Shown in pieces: positions 8,067-16,279 of a DNA stretch of 36,881 nucleotides (the first letter of the stretch is position 1; every line of letters begins with the position of its first letter). The notes under the pieces were generated by a model that was not told the DNA's origin, ran no database searches, and saw nothing but the letters and a program-made list of their open reading frames with translations. This DNA comes from Candidatus Aminicenantes bacterium UBA2199 (GTDB taxonomy: Bacteria > Acidobacteriota > Aminicenantia > UBA2199), in contig DCVB01000007.1 of NCBI GenBank assembly GCA_002327965.1, positions 18,087-54,967 of the forward strand, given 5' to 3'. Both the position numbers and the translations under genes were made by a program.

Positions 8067-8573
8067 ATGAAACTCCTGCAGTCATTGAACACGGAACGCG
8101 GCGTCGACCTGAACCTCAGCCTGACCGACGACCTGCGCGTCCCCAAGCGCGAGATTGCCGCCGAGGTCACGTTTCTCTTCAATGCCGGGCACTCGATGGA
8201 GTGTCTTTTCTATCTCAATCTCTATACGCCGAGGCGCAGCGGCGAGGAAAGCCTCGCCGATTTCCTGAACTCTCAATTCTCGTTTTTTCCCCTGCGCGAG
8301 CGTTCCAGCCGCGAATTCTTCATCGTCCACGTCAATCAGGTGCTGTGGGTCGCAGAGGCGCCCACCGCGCCGGTGGCCTCCGGCCGCTCGTTGCGACTCT
8401 TCATGCAAAGCGGCGCCGAGCTGGCGTTGCGCACCGTCGAACCCCGCCACGCCTGGCGGGCGCGGCCCATCGACCTGCTCAACGACGAGGAGCGCTTCGT
8501 CACCCTGGGCCGCGGGGACGCCGTGCTCGTGCATGTCAACAAGCGCCATATCGCCCGCGTGGAGGGCATATGA
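8067..8573 (+). CDS. Unknown protein made of two related ~65-residue halves
   Basis: The product is 168 residues with no signal peptide or membrane helix. It is an internal duplication. The first half has DFLNSQFSFFPLR, then FFIVHVNQVLWVAE; the second has DLLNDEERFVTLG, then AVLVHVNKRHIARVE. The pattern (beta strands, an L-DFLN-F-PL segment, then VHVN-I-V-E) recalls the small DUF6812-like domain, from memory only. The ATG at 8067 is preceded by GGAG 6 nt upstream; an in-frame ATG at 8055 is the alternative. Its stop overlaps the next start as ATGA, so the two are probably co-translated. Function is unknown. Confidence 0.75.
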   Translation: MKLLQSLNTERGVDLNLSLTDDLRVPKREIAAEVTFLFNAGHSMECLFYLNLYTPRRSGEESLADFLNSQFSFFPLRERSSREFFIVHVNQVLWVAEAPTAPVASGRSLRLFMQSGAELALRTVEPRHAWRARPIDLLNDEERFVTLGRGDAVLVHVNKRHIARVEGI

Positions 8574-8725
8574 GCTCGGCCCGGCAGCTGCTCGACGCCC
8601 TGATCAAGCACCGGGGCGAGCGCCTGGTCATCCGCGGTGACGAACCGCCTTTCATCTGGCGCGATGCTGGAAACGACGCAAGAAGGGGATACATGCTGCG
8701 CTCGCGCTCGCTGCTGGCGTCGTGA
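8570..8725 (+). CDS. Short ORF resembling the extreme N terminus of PilT/PilB-type ATPases
   Basis: The ORF is 51 codons. It starts inside an ATGA overlap with the preceding gene and has GGAGGG just upstream. The first ~33 residues, LLDALIKHRGERLVIRGDEP then PFIWRD, follow the pattern of the N-terminal region of type IV pilus ATPases (LL...V...ASDLHL..G.PP..R..G). There is no Walker motif, and the ORF ends after a low-complexity RSRSLLAS tail. It may be a small stand-alone domain or the stub of a broken gene. The next gene begins at or near its stop. Confidence 0.45.
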   Translation: MSSARQLLDALIKHRGERLVIRGDEPPFIWRDAGNDARRGYMLRSRSLLAS

Positions 8726-8733
8726 GGGGCGGC

Positions 8734-8910
8734 ATGGAGATCAAGAGGAAATGGGTCGAGCCGCGGCTGATCGTCCTGGTCCGCGGCCGGCCGGAGGAAA
8801 ACGTCCTGCTGGCCTGCAAGGGCGATCACCTGGCCGGACCGGAGCGGCCGGCGAACCATGCCTGCCTGCACCCGGCCTTCGGCCCCTGCCAGTCGCAGGC
8901 CCATTCCTGA
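8734..8910 (+). CDS. Short cysteine-containing peptide of the WV-P-LIVLVRG-PEE type, possibly a RiPP-like precursor
   Basis: The product is 58 residues. The N-terminal half, WVEPRLIVLVRGRPEENVL then LACK, looks like a conserved leader. The C-terminal half is Gly/Pro/His-rich with two more cysteines (ANHACLHPAFGPCQS). This leader-plus-variable-Cys-core layout is what ribosomally made, modified peptides look like, but no modifying enzyme is encoded nearby. I recall similar short ORFs from uncultured bacteria but cannot verify that. The ATG at 8734 has GAGGGG upstream; a GTG start at 8722, overlapping the previous stop, is the alternative. It ends one base before the convergent hybrid kinase gene. 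Confidence 0.65.
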   Translation: MEIKRKWVEPRLIVLVRGRPEENVLLACKGDHLAGPERPANHACLHPAFGPCQSQAHS

Positions 8911-8911
8911 T

Positions 8912-10789
8912 TCAGCCCAGCGCCTTGGCGATCATTTCCTCGATCTCGCGGCGCGTGCTCGGCTTGGGGATGAAATGGGCCTTTTGCAGGTCGAGGCCGG
9001 CGCGCTTCAGGTACTTTTCCCCCTGCCCCGAGCTCAGGATGATTGCCGCCTGCGGGTGAATGGCGCGCAGGCGCTCAGCCGTTTCCAGCCCCGAGATCCC
9101 CGGCAGTTCGATGTCGGACAGGAGCAAGTCGAGCCGCGGCAGCGCCGCCGCGGTCCGCAGTCCCTGTTCGCCGTCGGCGGCTTCGTGCACCTCCATGCCC
9201 AGCGATTCCAGAATGGCGCGCAGCAGTTGGCGGATGCCCCGCTCGTCCTCGACCAAAAGCACCGCGCGGCCGTCGAAGCGCCGCCGCGGCCGCTCTTCCT
9301 TTTCCGGCCGCGGCGTGCCGCCGGCCCACGGCAGCAGCAGGTGGAAGGTCGAGCCTTGTCCGGGCACGCTCTCGGCCCAGATCCTGCCTTCGTTTTGCTG
9401 GACGACGGCGAACACCGAGGCCAGTCCCAGGCCGGTGCCCTCGCCGGCGGCCTTGGTGGTGAAGAACGGCTCGAATATATGGGCCAGCACCCGGGGCTCC
9501 ATGCCGTTGCCGCTGTCCCGCACGCGGATGGCGACGTAGGCACCCGGGTGAAGTCCCGGGTGCCCGACGGCACCCTCCTCGTTCAGCTGGACGTGTGCCG
9601 ATGCCAGGACCAGTTTTCCGCCACCGGGCATGGCGTCCCGGGCGTTGATCACCAAGTTGATCAGCGCCTGTTCAAGCTGGCCGGGATCGATGCGCACGTT
9701 GCCGGCCTCGGGGTCGAGTTCGATGCGCAGTTCGATGCCTTCTCCCACCAGGCGGCGCACCATGCGCTCCAGGTCGCCGAGGGCGGCATTGATGTCGATG
9801 ACGACGGGGGCGGGCGCCTGGCGGCGGCTGAAGCCCAGGATTTTGGCCACCAGCTTGGAAGCGTTCTTGCCCGCCTGCAGGATGAGGCGCAGGTTCTCGC
9901 TGCTGCTGCCCTCAGGGCTTTCGGCCAGCAGCATTTCGGCATAGCCATTGATAATGGTCAGGTAGTTGTTGAAATCGTGGGCGATACCGCTGGCCAGCCG
10001 TCCCAGCGAGTCCACCTTGGCCACATGCAGCATCTGCTCCTCGAGTTTTTTCTTCATGGTCACGTCGCGAAGGATTCCCTGGAAGCCGAACACCTTCTTT
10101 TGGCTGTCGGTCATGACGCTGGCGGTGACCAGGGCCGTCAGCTCCTCGCCGTTCTTCTTTTTCAGATGCACCTCGTAATCCTTCACCTGGTGCCGGTCCC
10201 AGATCTTTGCCAGCATTTCATCGCGATCGCTCCCGTCGACATAGAGAAAATCAAGTTCTCTGCCGAGCAGCTCCTCGCGGTCATAGCCGAACAGGTCCAG
10301 GCCGGCGGGATTTATTTCCACCAGCTTGCCCGAGCGATCGATGATATAGATCATATCCTGGGAGTTTTCGAACAGGGAACGGAAGCGGGCCTCGCTCTCT
10401 TTCAGCCGTACTTCGAAACCATGCTTGTACAGCGCCATTTCGATGGTGGTGCGCAGCTCGATCTCCTGAAAGGGTTTGGGGATGTAGCCGTAGGGTTGGG
10501 TGCGCTTGGCCCGCTCCAGGGTGGACTCGTCGGCATAGGCGGTCAGATAGATGATGGGGATGTCGGCCGTCTCCTGGATGCGTTTGGCGGCGGCGATGCC
10601 GTCCACGTCGTCCTGCAAGCGGATGTCCATCAGCACCAGGTCGGGAGTTTTCTCCAGGGCTGCGGCCACCGCCGCTGCGCCCGTATTGAGGATGTCGACC
10701 ACCTCGTAATCGAATTTCCTCAATGCCCCGGCGATCACCGAGGCGATGATGGCTTCGTCTTCGACGATCAGGATCCTGGCTTTGGCCAT
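8912..10789 (-). CDS. Hybrid sensor kinase: REC, PAS, HisKA, HATPase, REC
   Basis: The product is 625 residues and cytoplasmic. The N-terminal receiver (~5-120) has D55 in LMDIRLQDD, and a PAS domain follows at ~133-255. The H-box is LGRLASGIAHDFNNYL, and the ATPase domain has N-box NLVINARDAMP, RDSGNGM, FTTK and GEGTGLGLASV, the class seen in PAS-type hybrid kinases. The C-terminal receiver (~510-622) has LLLSDIELPG. The first receiver lets an upstream kinase gate it; the last may pass phosphate to a histidine phosphotransferase, none of which is seen here. AAGGAG lies 6 nt before the start. It is the last gene of the minus-strand signalling run, 13 nt after the previous gene. Confidence 0.95.
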   Translation of the reverse strand: MAKARILIVEDEAIIASVIAGALRKFDYEVVDILNTGAAAVAAALEKTPDLVLMDIRLQDDVDGIAAAKRIQETADIPIIYLTAYADESTLERAKRTQPYGYIPKPFQEIELRTTIEMALYKHGFEVRLKESEARFRSLFENSQDMIYIIDRSGKLVEINPAGLDLFGYDREELLGRELDFLYVDGSDRDEMLAKIWDRHQVKDYEVHLKKKNGEELTALVTASVMTDSQKKVFGFQGILRDVTMKKKLEEQMLHVAKVDSLGRLASGIAHDFNNYLTIINGYAEMLLAESPEGSSSENLRLILQAGKNASKLVAKILGFSRRQAPAPVVIDINAALGDLERMVRRLVGEGIELRIELDPEAGNVRIDPGQLEQALINLVINARDAMPGGGKLVLASAHVQLNEEGAVGHPGLHPGAYVAIRVRDSGNGMEPRVLAHIFEPFFTTKAAGEGTGLGLASVFAVVQQNEGRIWAESVPGQGSTFHLLLPWAGGTPRPEKEERPRRRFDGRAVLLVEDERGIRQLLRAILESLGMEVHEAADGEQGLRTAAALPRLDLLLSDIELPGISGLETAERLRAIHPQAAIILSSGQGEKYLKRAGLDLQKAHFIPKPSTRREIEEMIAKALG

Positions 10790-10802
10790 GGTTGGCTCCT
10801 TT

Positions 10803-13496
10803 TCATGTATCGGCTTTGTGCGTCTTCGCCTTCAGCGGCTGAGCGGGAATGATGATGCGCCATTCCGTGCCCGGACCGCCGCGAACCGTCAGTTCCCCAT
10901 TCATCTGCCTGGCCAGCATGGAGAGGATCTGGATGCCCAGCGTTTTTTGTACCGCGAGTTCAAACCCGGCCGGCAGGCCGACGCCGTCGTCGGCAACCGT
11001 CAGCTCGCAGGTTGGAACGCGGTAGAGCGTGCCGCTCTTTGTCTTCACGCCAACGAAGCGCTCCTTCTCCCGGCCATGGAGCTGGACGCGGATCTGCCCG
11101 CGCCGCCCGCCGGGGAAGGCGTGTTTCAGGGAGTTGCTGACCAGTTCGTTGACGATCAGGCCGAGGGGAATCGCCGTTTCGATCGTCAGCAGGATGCGCT
11201 CCATTTCGTATTGGACGGCGATTCGGCCGGCGGCGGCGAAGTGGGAAGTGACCAGGTTGTCGACCAGGATGCGCAGGTAGTCGTCGAAGGCGATCTCGGC
11301 CAGGTTGTGCGATTTGTACAGGCTTTCGTAGACCAGGGCGATGGAGCGGATGCGGTCCTGGCTTTCGCGGAACATCTCTTCCACGCTCTTGGTGGCGGCG
11401 TGGCCGGCCTGCAGGGTCAGCAGGCCGGAGACGATCTGCAGGTTGTTCTTGACGCGGTGGTGGATCTCCTGCAGCAGCACCTCCTTTTCGTGCAGTGAGG
11501 CGCGAAGCAACTCCTCGGCCTGCTGGCGGGCAGTGATGTCCAGATTGACGATGACCGCCGCTTCCAGCCTTCCCGTTTCGTCGAGCACCGGCGCCGTGTA
11601 GTTGAGGATGACCTTCTTCTTGCCGTCGAAGGCGTCGATCTCCAGCATCTCGTCGGTCACGGTGGCCTTGTCGCGGATGGTGTGCGCCAGTGCCCAGTCT
11701 TCGGGGGCGATCTCCTCGGCGCCGGGAAGGCGGCGCGCCTTGAACACGCCGTACTCCTCCGGTCCCACCAGCGGCTCGGCGCCCCAGATGCGGCGTCCGA
11801 CCTCGTTGCTGCGCATCAGCCGGCCGCTGGCGTCGGCGACCCACAGGCCGATCGGCAGGATATCGAATATCTTGCTGAGCAAGTTCTCGCTGCGGCGCAG
11901 GGCGATCTCGGCTTGCTTGCGTTCGCCGATGTCCTTGGACACCACCAGGAAGCTGATGGCGTTTCCCTGCGGATCGCGAAGGAAGGATATGGAATTTTCA
12001 ACCCAGACGATGGAACCGTCCTTATGGTATTCCTCCAATTCCAGTGTGCGGCTGCGTTTCGGATCGGCTCCGCCGGAAACCTCAAGTGCCATCTCCTCGG
12101 CGAAAGTCTGCTGGATCCTGGCCAGGGATTCGGGAGTCAACACCTGCCCCAGGTCCTGGCTCAGCGACTCCTCGGCCGTGTATCCGCGCAGCTTGAATAT
12201 GGATGGGCTGACGTAGGTGAATCTCAGGCTCAGGTCCAATAGCGAGATGGTTTCGACGGTGTTTTCGGCTATCAAGCGGTATTTGGCTTCGCTTTCGCGC
12301 AGAGCGATTTCGATGCGCCTGCGCTCGGAAACGTCGCGGCAGACGAGCAGCAGTCCGATATTGCGCCCGGCACTGTCGCGCAGCGGCGCCGAGACTATTT
12401 CGGCCCAGAACGGTTCCTTGTCCCGGCGCCGCAAGCGGTACTCGCGGATCTCGGGAAGCGAACTTCCGGAAAGGATCTCGACCAGCCGTTCCTGCACGCG
12501 GGAGGTATCGACAGGGTCGACGAAGTCCAGCATTGAAGCGCCCAGGACATCGCTGTTGCCGGGGATGGCAAACAGGTCTAGAGCTCTGTGCGAGGCGAAG
12601 GTGATGCGGCCGCCGCCATCGATGGTGACGATGGCGTCGGGGGAGGTTTCGATCAGCGTGCGGTGGAATTCCTCCGATGCGCGCAGGCGCGTCTCCATCT
12701 CTATCTTTTCGGTGATGTCGCGGGCGATGCCAATGAAACCGGCGAGGGTCCGGTCCTTGGTGTAAGGCGCCGACAGGATGGCGACATAACGCTCCCGCCC
12801 GTCCCTGGTCCGCACCGTGTATTCCGCGGCCTCGTTCCCGGCCTTTCCCGCCAGCAGACCGGCCAGGCGCTGCTCGTGCTGGGAGCGGTAGCGCTCGGGC
12901 ACGATATCCCAGATCTTCATGGCCAGCAACTCGCGCTCGCCGTATCCCAGCCCGGCGCACATGGCCTGGTTGACGGAGACGAAATTTCCCTGCAAATCGG
13001 CGATGAAGATGCCGTCCGGGCTCTGGGAGACCAGGGTGCGGTACTTCTCCTCGCTCTCGCGCAGCGACTTCTCGGCCTCGGCTTTCTGTTGCCGGGTCTC
13101 CGCCTCGGCCAGCACCCGTTTTACCGCCGGTCCCAGCCGCGTCAGGTTGTCCTTGAAAATATAGTCGGCGGCGCCCTGGCTGAGGCTGGCGACGGCCTCT
13201 TCCTCGCCGATGGAGCCGGAGACGAAGATGAAGGGGATCTCCGGCGCCCGGGCGCGGGTCAGGGCCAGGGCGGCCATGCCGTCGAATCCGGGCAGCTTGA
13301 AATCGGAGAGGATCACCTGGGGATGGAAGTGAGCCAGGGCGGAACTGAATTCCCGCCTGCTTTTCGTTACCCGGGCGCTGAAGCGGATCCCAACCCGGCG
13401 CAGTGCGCGCTGGACCAGCTCGGCGTCTGAGGGCTCGTCTTCCAGGATCAGAACCCGCAGCGGGCCGGCTTCAGGCTTGTTTTTTGCTTTTTTCAT
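10803..13496 (-). CDS. REC-PAS(x4)-HisKA_2 histidine kinase
   Basis: The product is 897 residues. The receiver (~12-130) has phospho-acceptor D65 in LSDFKLPG. Four PAS domains follow at about 147-262, 272-392, 400-522 and 530-668, each ending in a D-I/V-(S/T/G)-(E/A)-(R/K) motif. The kinase core has the HisKA_2 box EVLLQEIHHRVKNNL, N-box NELVSNSLKHAFP and G-box VADDGVGLP. There are no membrane segments, so it senses a cytoplasmic ligand or a phosphorylated upstream signal. The ATG at 13496 lies inside the end of the preceding gene (26-nt overlap) and has no clear ribosome site, which suggests coupled re-initiation; a TTG nine bases upstream also fits. It is a close paralogue of the neighbour at 13471. 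Confidence 0.94.
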   Translation of the reverse strand: MKKAKNKPEAGPLRVLILEDEPSDAELVQRALRRVGIRFSARVTKSRREFSSALAHFHPQVILSDFKLPGFDGMAALALTRARAPEIPFIFVSGSIGEEEAVASLSQGAADYIFKDNLTRLGPAVKRVLAEAETRQQKAEAEKSLRESEEKYRTLVSQSPDGIFIADLQGNFVSVNQAMCAGLGYGERELLAMKIWDIVPERYRSQHEQRLAGLLAGKAGNEAAEYTVRTRDGRERYVAILSAPYTKDRTLAGFIGIARDITEKIEMETRLRASEEFHRTLIETSPDAIVTIDGGGRITFASHRALDLFAIPGNSDVLGASMLDFVDPVDTSRVQERLVEILSGSSLPEIREYRLRRRDKEPFWAEIVSAPLRDSAGRNIGLLLVCRDVSERRRIEIALRESEAKYRLIAENTVETISLLDLSLRFTYVSPSIFKLRGYTAEESLSQDLGQVLTPESLARIQQTFAEEMALEVSGGADPKRSRTLELEEYHKDGSIVWVENSISFLRDPQGNAISFLVVSKDIGERKQAEIALRRSENLLSKIFDILPIGLWVADASGRLMRSNEVGRRIWGAEPLVGPEEYGVFKARRLPGAEEIAPEDWALAHTIRDKATVTDEMLEIDAFDGKKKVILNYTAPVLDETGRLEAAVIVNLDITARQQAEELLRASLHEKEVLLQEIHHRVKNNLQIVSGLLTLQAGHAATKSVEEMFRESQDRIRSIALVYESLYKSHNLAEIAFDDYLRILVDNLVTSHFAAAGRIAVQYEMERILLTIETAIPLGLIVNELVSNSLKHAFPGGRRGQIRVQLHGREKERFVGVKTKSGTLYRVPTCELTVADDGVGLPAGFELAVQKTLGIQILSMLARQMNGELTVRGGPGTEWRIIIPAQPLKAKTHKADT

Positions 13497-16182
13497 TGGT
13501 TTCAAAGGAGACGCGCACGGAAGTGCCGCCGCTGGATTCGACGGCCAGGGAACCGTCCAGTTGCTTGGTCAGCATGTCGACCAGCTGCAGGCCCAAACTC
13601 TTCTGGTTTTTCGGGTCGAAGCCCTCCGGCAGGCCGACGCCATTGTCGGCGACGGTCAATTCGTAGGCAGGGACGCGGTTCTCACCTGTAGGAGCAGGGC
13701 GCGCCGTGCCCGTACACCTATCCGTGCCCGTATATGGGGCCTGGCCCGTATTTTCTGTAGGGGCGTAAAATTTTACGCCCCTGGGTTCCTGTAATGAAAT
13801 CCGGATCTCGCCCGCCCGATCGTCGGGGAAGGCGTGCTTCATGGCATTGGTCACCAGCTCGTTGAGGATCAGGGCCAGGGGGATGGCCTTGTCGATGGCC
13901 AGGCGCAGCGGCAGCAGGTTAAAAATGACGGTCGGGGGCATGGCCAAGCGGGCGTGGGAACTCAGCAGGTTGCCGGTCAGGCCGCGGATGTAGTCGGCGA
14001 TCTCAATGTTGGCCAGGTTGCCCGACTGGTACAGTGTCTGGTGGATCAGGGCCATGGTCCAGATGCGGCTCTGGCTGTCCCGGAGAACATTCCGCAGCCG
14101 CTCGTCGTCGACTTGCTGCGCCTGCAGGGTCAGCAGCCCGGAGATGACCTGCAGGTTGTTCTTGACGCGGTGGTGGATCTCCTTGAGCAGCACCTCCTTC
14201 TCCTGCAGCGCGGCGCGGAGCTTCTCCTCGGCCTGCTTGCGCTCGGTAATTTCGGTGTTGAAGCCGTACCAGAGGATGGAGCCGTCGGCCAGGCGGAAGG
14301 GCTCGGACTTCCCCCACACCCAGCGCGGCGGCTGGCCGGGCTGCTGGACGCGGAATTCCTGCTGCCAGGTGGACAGGGAGCGTGCCGACTCCTCGATGGC
14401 GGCCGTGACCCGCGGGCGATCCTCGGCGAGGATGGCGGCGAAAAGCGGAGCCGCGCTCTCGTAGACGTCCTGGGGGCTGACGCCGAAGTTATCCTTGATG
14501 ACATTGGAGCAGTACGGAATGGAATAGCTGCCGTCGGGGCGGCGCAAAAACGTGTAGATCATGCCCGGGATCTGCGCCGACAGGTTCTGCAGCAGCTGGT
14601 CGCGCTCGTGCAGGAGCTCCTCGGCGCGCCGGCGCTCGGTGACGTCCATGGTGTAACCGGCCAGGTACTTGGGCTTGCCGTCGATAAGGATGGGAAATTT
14701 GACGGTCGAATAGGTCCTCCCCGCCAGTTCCTCGATAAACTCGCGCACGACGCCTTCGCGCAGAATTGCCTTGTCATCCTCGATCATCGAGCGCGAAAGG
14801 TCGGAGGGAAACAGCTCATCCATGTTCTTTCCCAAAATATCCTGCAAGGGGCGGCCCAGCATTTTCTCGTAGTTGTCGCTCAGGTAGATGGGGCGGATAT
14901 CCTCGTCCTTGATGAAGACATAAATGGGATTGTGCTTGAGGAAGAGGTGGAAGATCTCGCTCATCTCGCGCAGGGCTTTCTCGGCGTGTACGCGCTGGCT
15001 GATGTCCTGCATGATGCCGAACATCCTGACAGCCTGTCCGGATTGCGCGCGGGTCACCTCGATGTGCTGGTGGATGTGCTTGACAACGCCGTCGGGGCAG
15101 ATGATGCGGAATTCGCATCCGCCCTCGTCCCGCTCCGACAGGAGCTGCCGGACCATGGCCCGGTTGACCGCCTGGTCCTCGGGGTGGATCATGGCGGTGA
15201 TGCCATCGAAGGTCAGGGGAAAATCCCTGTCCACGCCCCAGATGCGGTAGAGCTCGTCCGACCATTCCAGCGTGTCGCCTTCGAGGTTCCACTCCCAATT
15301 CCCCAGCTTGCCGATGCGCTGGGCGTGGGAGAGCTTCACGGCGCTCTCGCGAAGATGGTTTTCCGACTCCTTGGCGATCGTGATGTCGTTCATGATGTGG
15401 ACGGCGCCGGCGAATCCGCCGTCGGCGCTCCTGAAGGGTTCGACGCGGACGCGGTACCAGCGGCCGCGCCAGAAGGTTTCCTCCTCGTGGCGTTGACCGT
15501 CCTGGCGCGCCAGGTGGAAGGCGCAGGCCGCCTTTTTGCCGCTGCCGCAGATCATTTCCAGGCAATCGCGGCCGATGATCTGCTTGAAGGGAAGTCCCAG
15601 CAGGCGGTTCATGGCCCGGTTGCACTGCTGGACCGCCCCTTTCTCGTCGAGCAGGCACACGGCGTCGTTCATGGAATCGAAGGTGGTGCGCCAGCGTTCC
15701 GCTGCACCCAGCAGCGCCTCGCCCATGTTTTCCCGCTCCTTCTGCAGGCGGTGCTTCTCCATGGCCTGGCTCACCGCCTCGCCCAGGCGGGCCAGGCGAT
15801 CCTTGAGCAGGTAATCGTCGGCGCCGGCGCGCAGGCAGGCCACCGCCTTTTCTTCGCCGATGGTACCGGTGACCACGATGAAGGGCAGGAAGGGAAACCT
15901 CTCCCTGGCAAGCTTCAAAGCCTGCATGGCGTCGAATTTCGGCAGGGTGTAATCGGCCAGGATGACGTCGGGATTGAACTCCTTCAGTGCCTTGATGAAG
16001 CCGCCGCGGGTTTCGGCGCGCAGGGCTTCGCAAGCGATTTTTTTACGGCGCAGCTGCCTTTCCATCAGCTCGGCGTCGGCGGCGCTGTCCTCCAGGATCA
16101 GCACCCGCAGCTTATTGCTCTTTATATCTTTTATTTTCGGTGCGATTGGTTTCATAGTCTTTTGTTTCTCTTTTTTCATCAT
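13471..16182 (-). CDS. REC-PAS(x4)-HisKA_2 histidine kinase with an in-frame repeat insertion
   Basis: The product is 903 residues. The receiver (~25-145) has D77 in LADYTLPK. PAS domains lie at about 160-280, 290-405, 412-530 and 545-668; the first has cysteines (CLEMICGSGKKAACAFH). The HisKA_2 box is EVLLKEIHHRVKNNL, with N-box NELVTNAMKHAFP and G-box VADNGVGLP. Between strand GEIRISLQ and AYELTV, where its paralogue at 10803 has about 24 residues, it carries about 40 residues of Gly/Thr/Pro-rich sequence encoded by palindromic repeat DNA (13682-13790). The frame stays open and all ATP-binding boxes are present, so the enzyme may still work. The start has GAGGG very close; the ATG at 16179 is an equal alternative. 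Confidence 0.94.
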   Translation of the reverse strand: MMKKEKQKTMKPIAPKIKDIKSNKLRVLILEDSAADAELMERQLRRKKIACEALRAETRGGFIKALKEFNPDVILADYTLPKFDAMQALKLARERFPFLPFIVVTGTIGEEKAVACLRAGADDYLLKDRLARLGEAVSQAMEKHRLQKERENMGEALLGAAERWRTTFDSMNDAVCLLDEKGAVQQCNRAMNRLLGLPFKQIIGRDCLEMICGSGKKAACAFHLARQDGQRHEEETFWRGRWYRVRVEPFRSADGGFAGAVHIMNDITIAKESENHLRESAVKLSHAQRIGKLGNWEWNLEGDTLEWSDELYRIWGVDRDFPLTFDGITAMIHPEDQAVNRAMVRQLLSERDEGGCEFRIICPDGVVKHIHQHIEVTRAQSGQAVRMFGIMQDISQRVHAEKALREMSEIFHLFLKHNPIYVFIKDEDIRPIYLSDNYEKMLGRPLQDILGKNMDELFPSDLSRSMIEDDKAILREGVVREFIEELAGRTYSTVKFPILIDGKPKYLAGYTMDVTERRRAEELLHERDQLLQNLSAQIPGMIYTFLRRPDGSYSIPYCSNVIKDNFGVSPQDVYESAAPLFAAILAEDRPRVTAAIEESARSLSTWQQEFRVQQPGQPPRWVWGKSEPFRLADGSILWYGFNTEITERKQAEEKLRAALQEKEVLLKEIHHRVKNNLQVISGLLTLQAQQVDDERLRNVLRDSQSRIWTMALIHQTLYQSGNLANIEIADYIRGLTGNLLSSHARLAMPPTVIFNLLPLRLAIDKAIPLALILNELVTNAMKHAFPDDRAGEIRISLQEPRGVKFYAPTENTGQAPYTGTDRCTGTARPAPTGENRVPAYELTVADNGVGLPEGFDPKNQKSLGLQLVDMLTKQLDGSLAVESSGGTSVRVSFETNEKSKKQA
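13682..13790. repeat. Palindromic repeat element inserted in frame in a kinase gene
   Basis: Within the ATPase domain, 13759-13782 is a perfect 24-bp palindrome (AGGGGCGTAAAA plus its reverse complement). Three imperfect 18-bp units based on cgtgcccgta lie at ~13705-13758, and a second weak inverted repeat (gggc...gccc) lies at 13697-13711. Both palindrome regions start with ctgtaggRgc. The run is about 108 bp, a multiple of three, and low-complexity in protein (YTGTDR, CTGTAR). The sister kinase lacks it. It looks like a REP-like element tolerated inside a coding region. Confidence 0.75.
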
Positions 16183-16205
16183 CCCTCGCTTAAAGAAAGA
16201 GCCTT

Positions 16206-16239
16206 CGTGATGCGTGACGCGTGACGCGCGACATGGAAG
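16206..16239. repeat. cgtgacg heptamer array, first half of a composite intergenic element
   Basis: Four 7-bp units (cgtgatg, cgtgacg, cgtgacg, cgcgaca) are bracketed by ttcgtga on the left and ggaagaa on the right. The same brackets and unit appear at 34494-34531 with a different unit number, and in reverse at 31146-31168. Confidence 0.7.
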
Positions 16240-16279
16240 AACCCGAGTTCGTTACTAACTCGTTTCATTTCTTTTCTTC

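Noticed and set aside
8858..10852. 664-codon plus-strand ORF opposite the hybrid kinase
   Set aside because: Antisense shadow of the REC-PAS-HK-REC gene, with no start signal of its own.
13834..16224. 796-codon plus-strand ORF opposite the REC-PAS kinase
   Set aside because: Antisense shadow in high-GC DNA; Gln/Val/Asp/His-rich composition and no motif, while the other strand encodes a full kinase.
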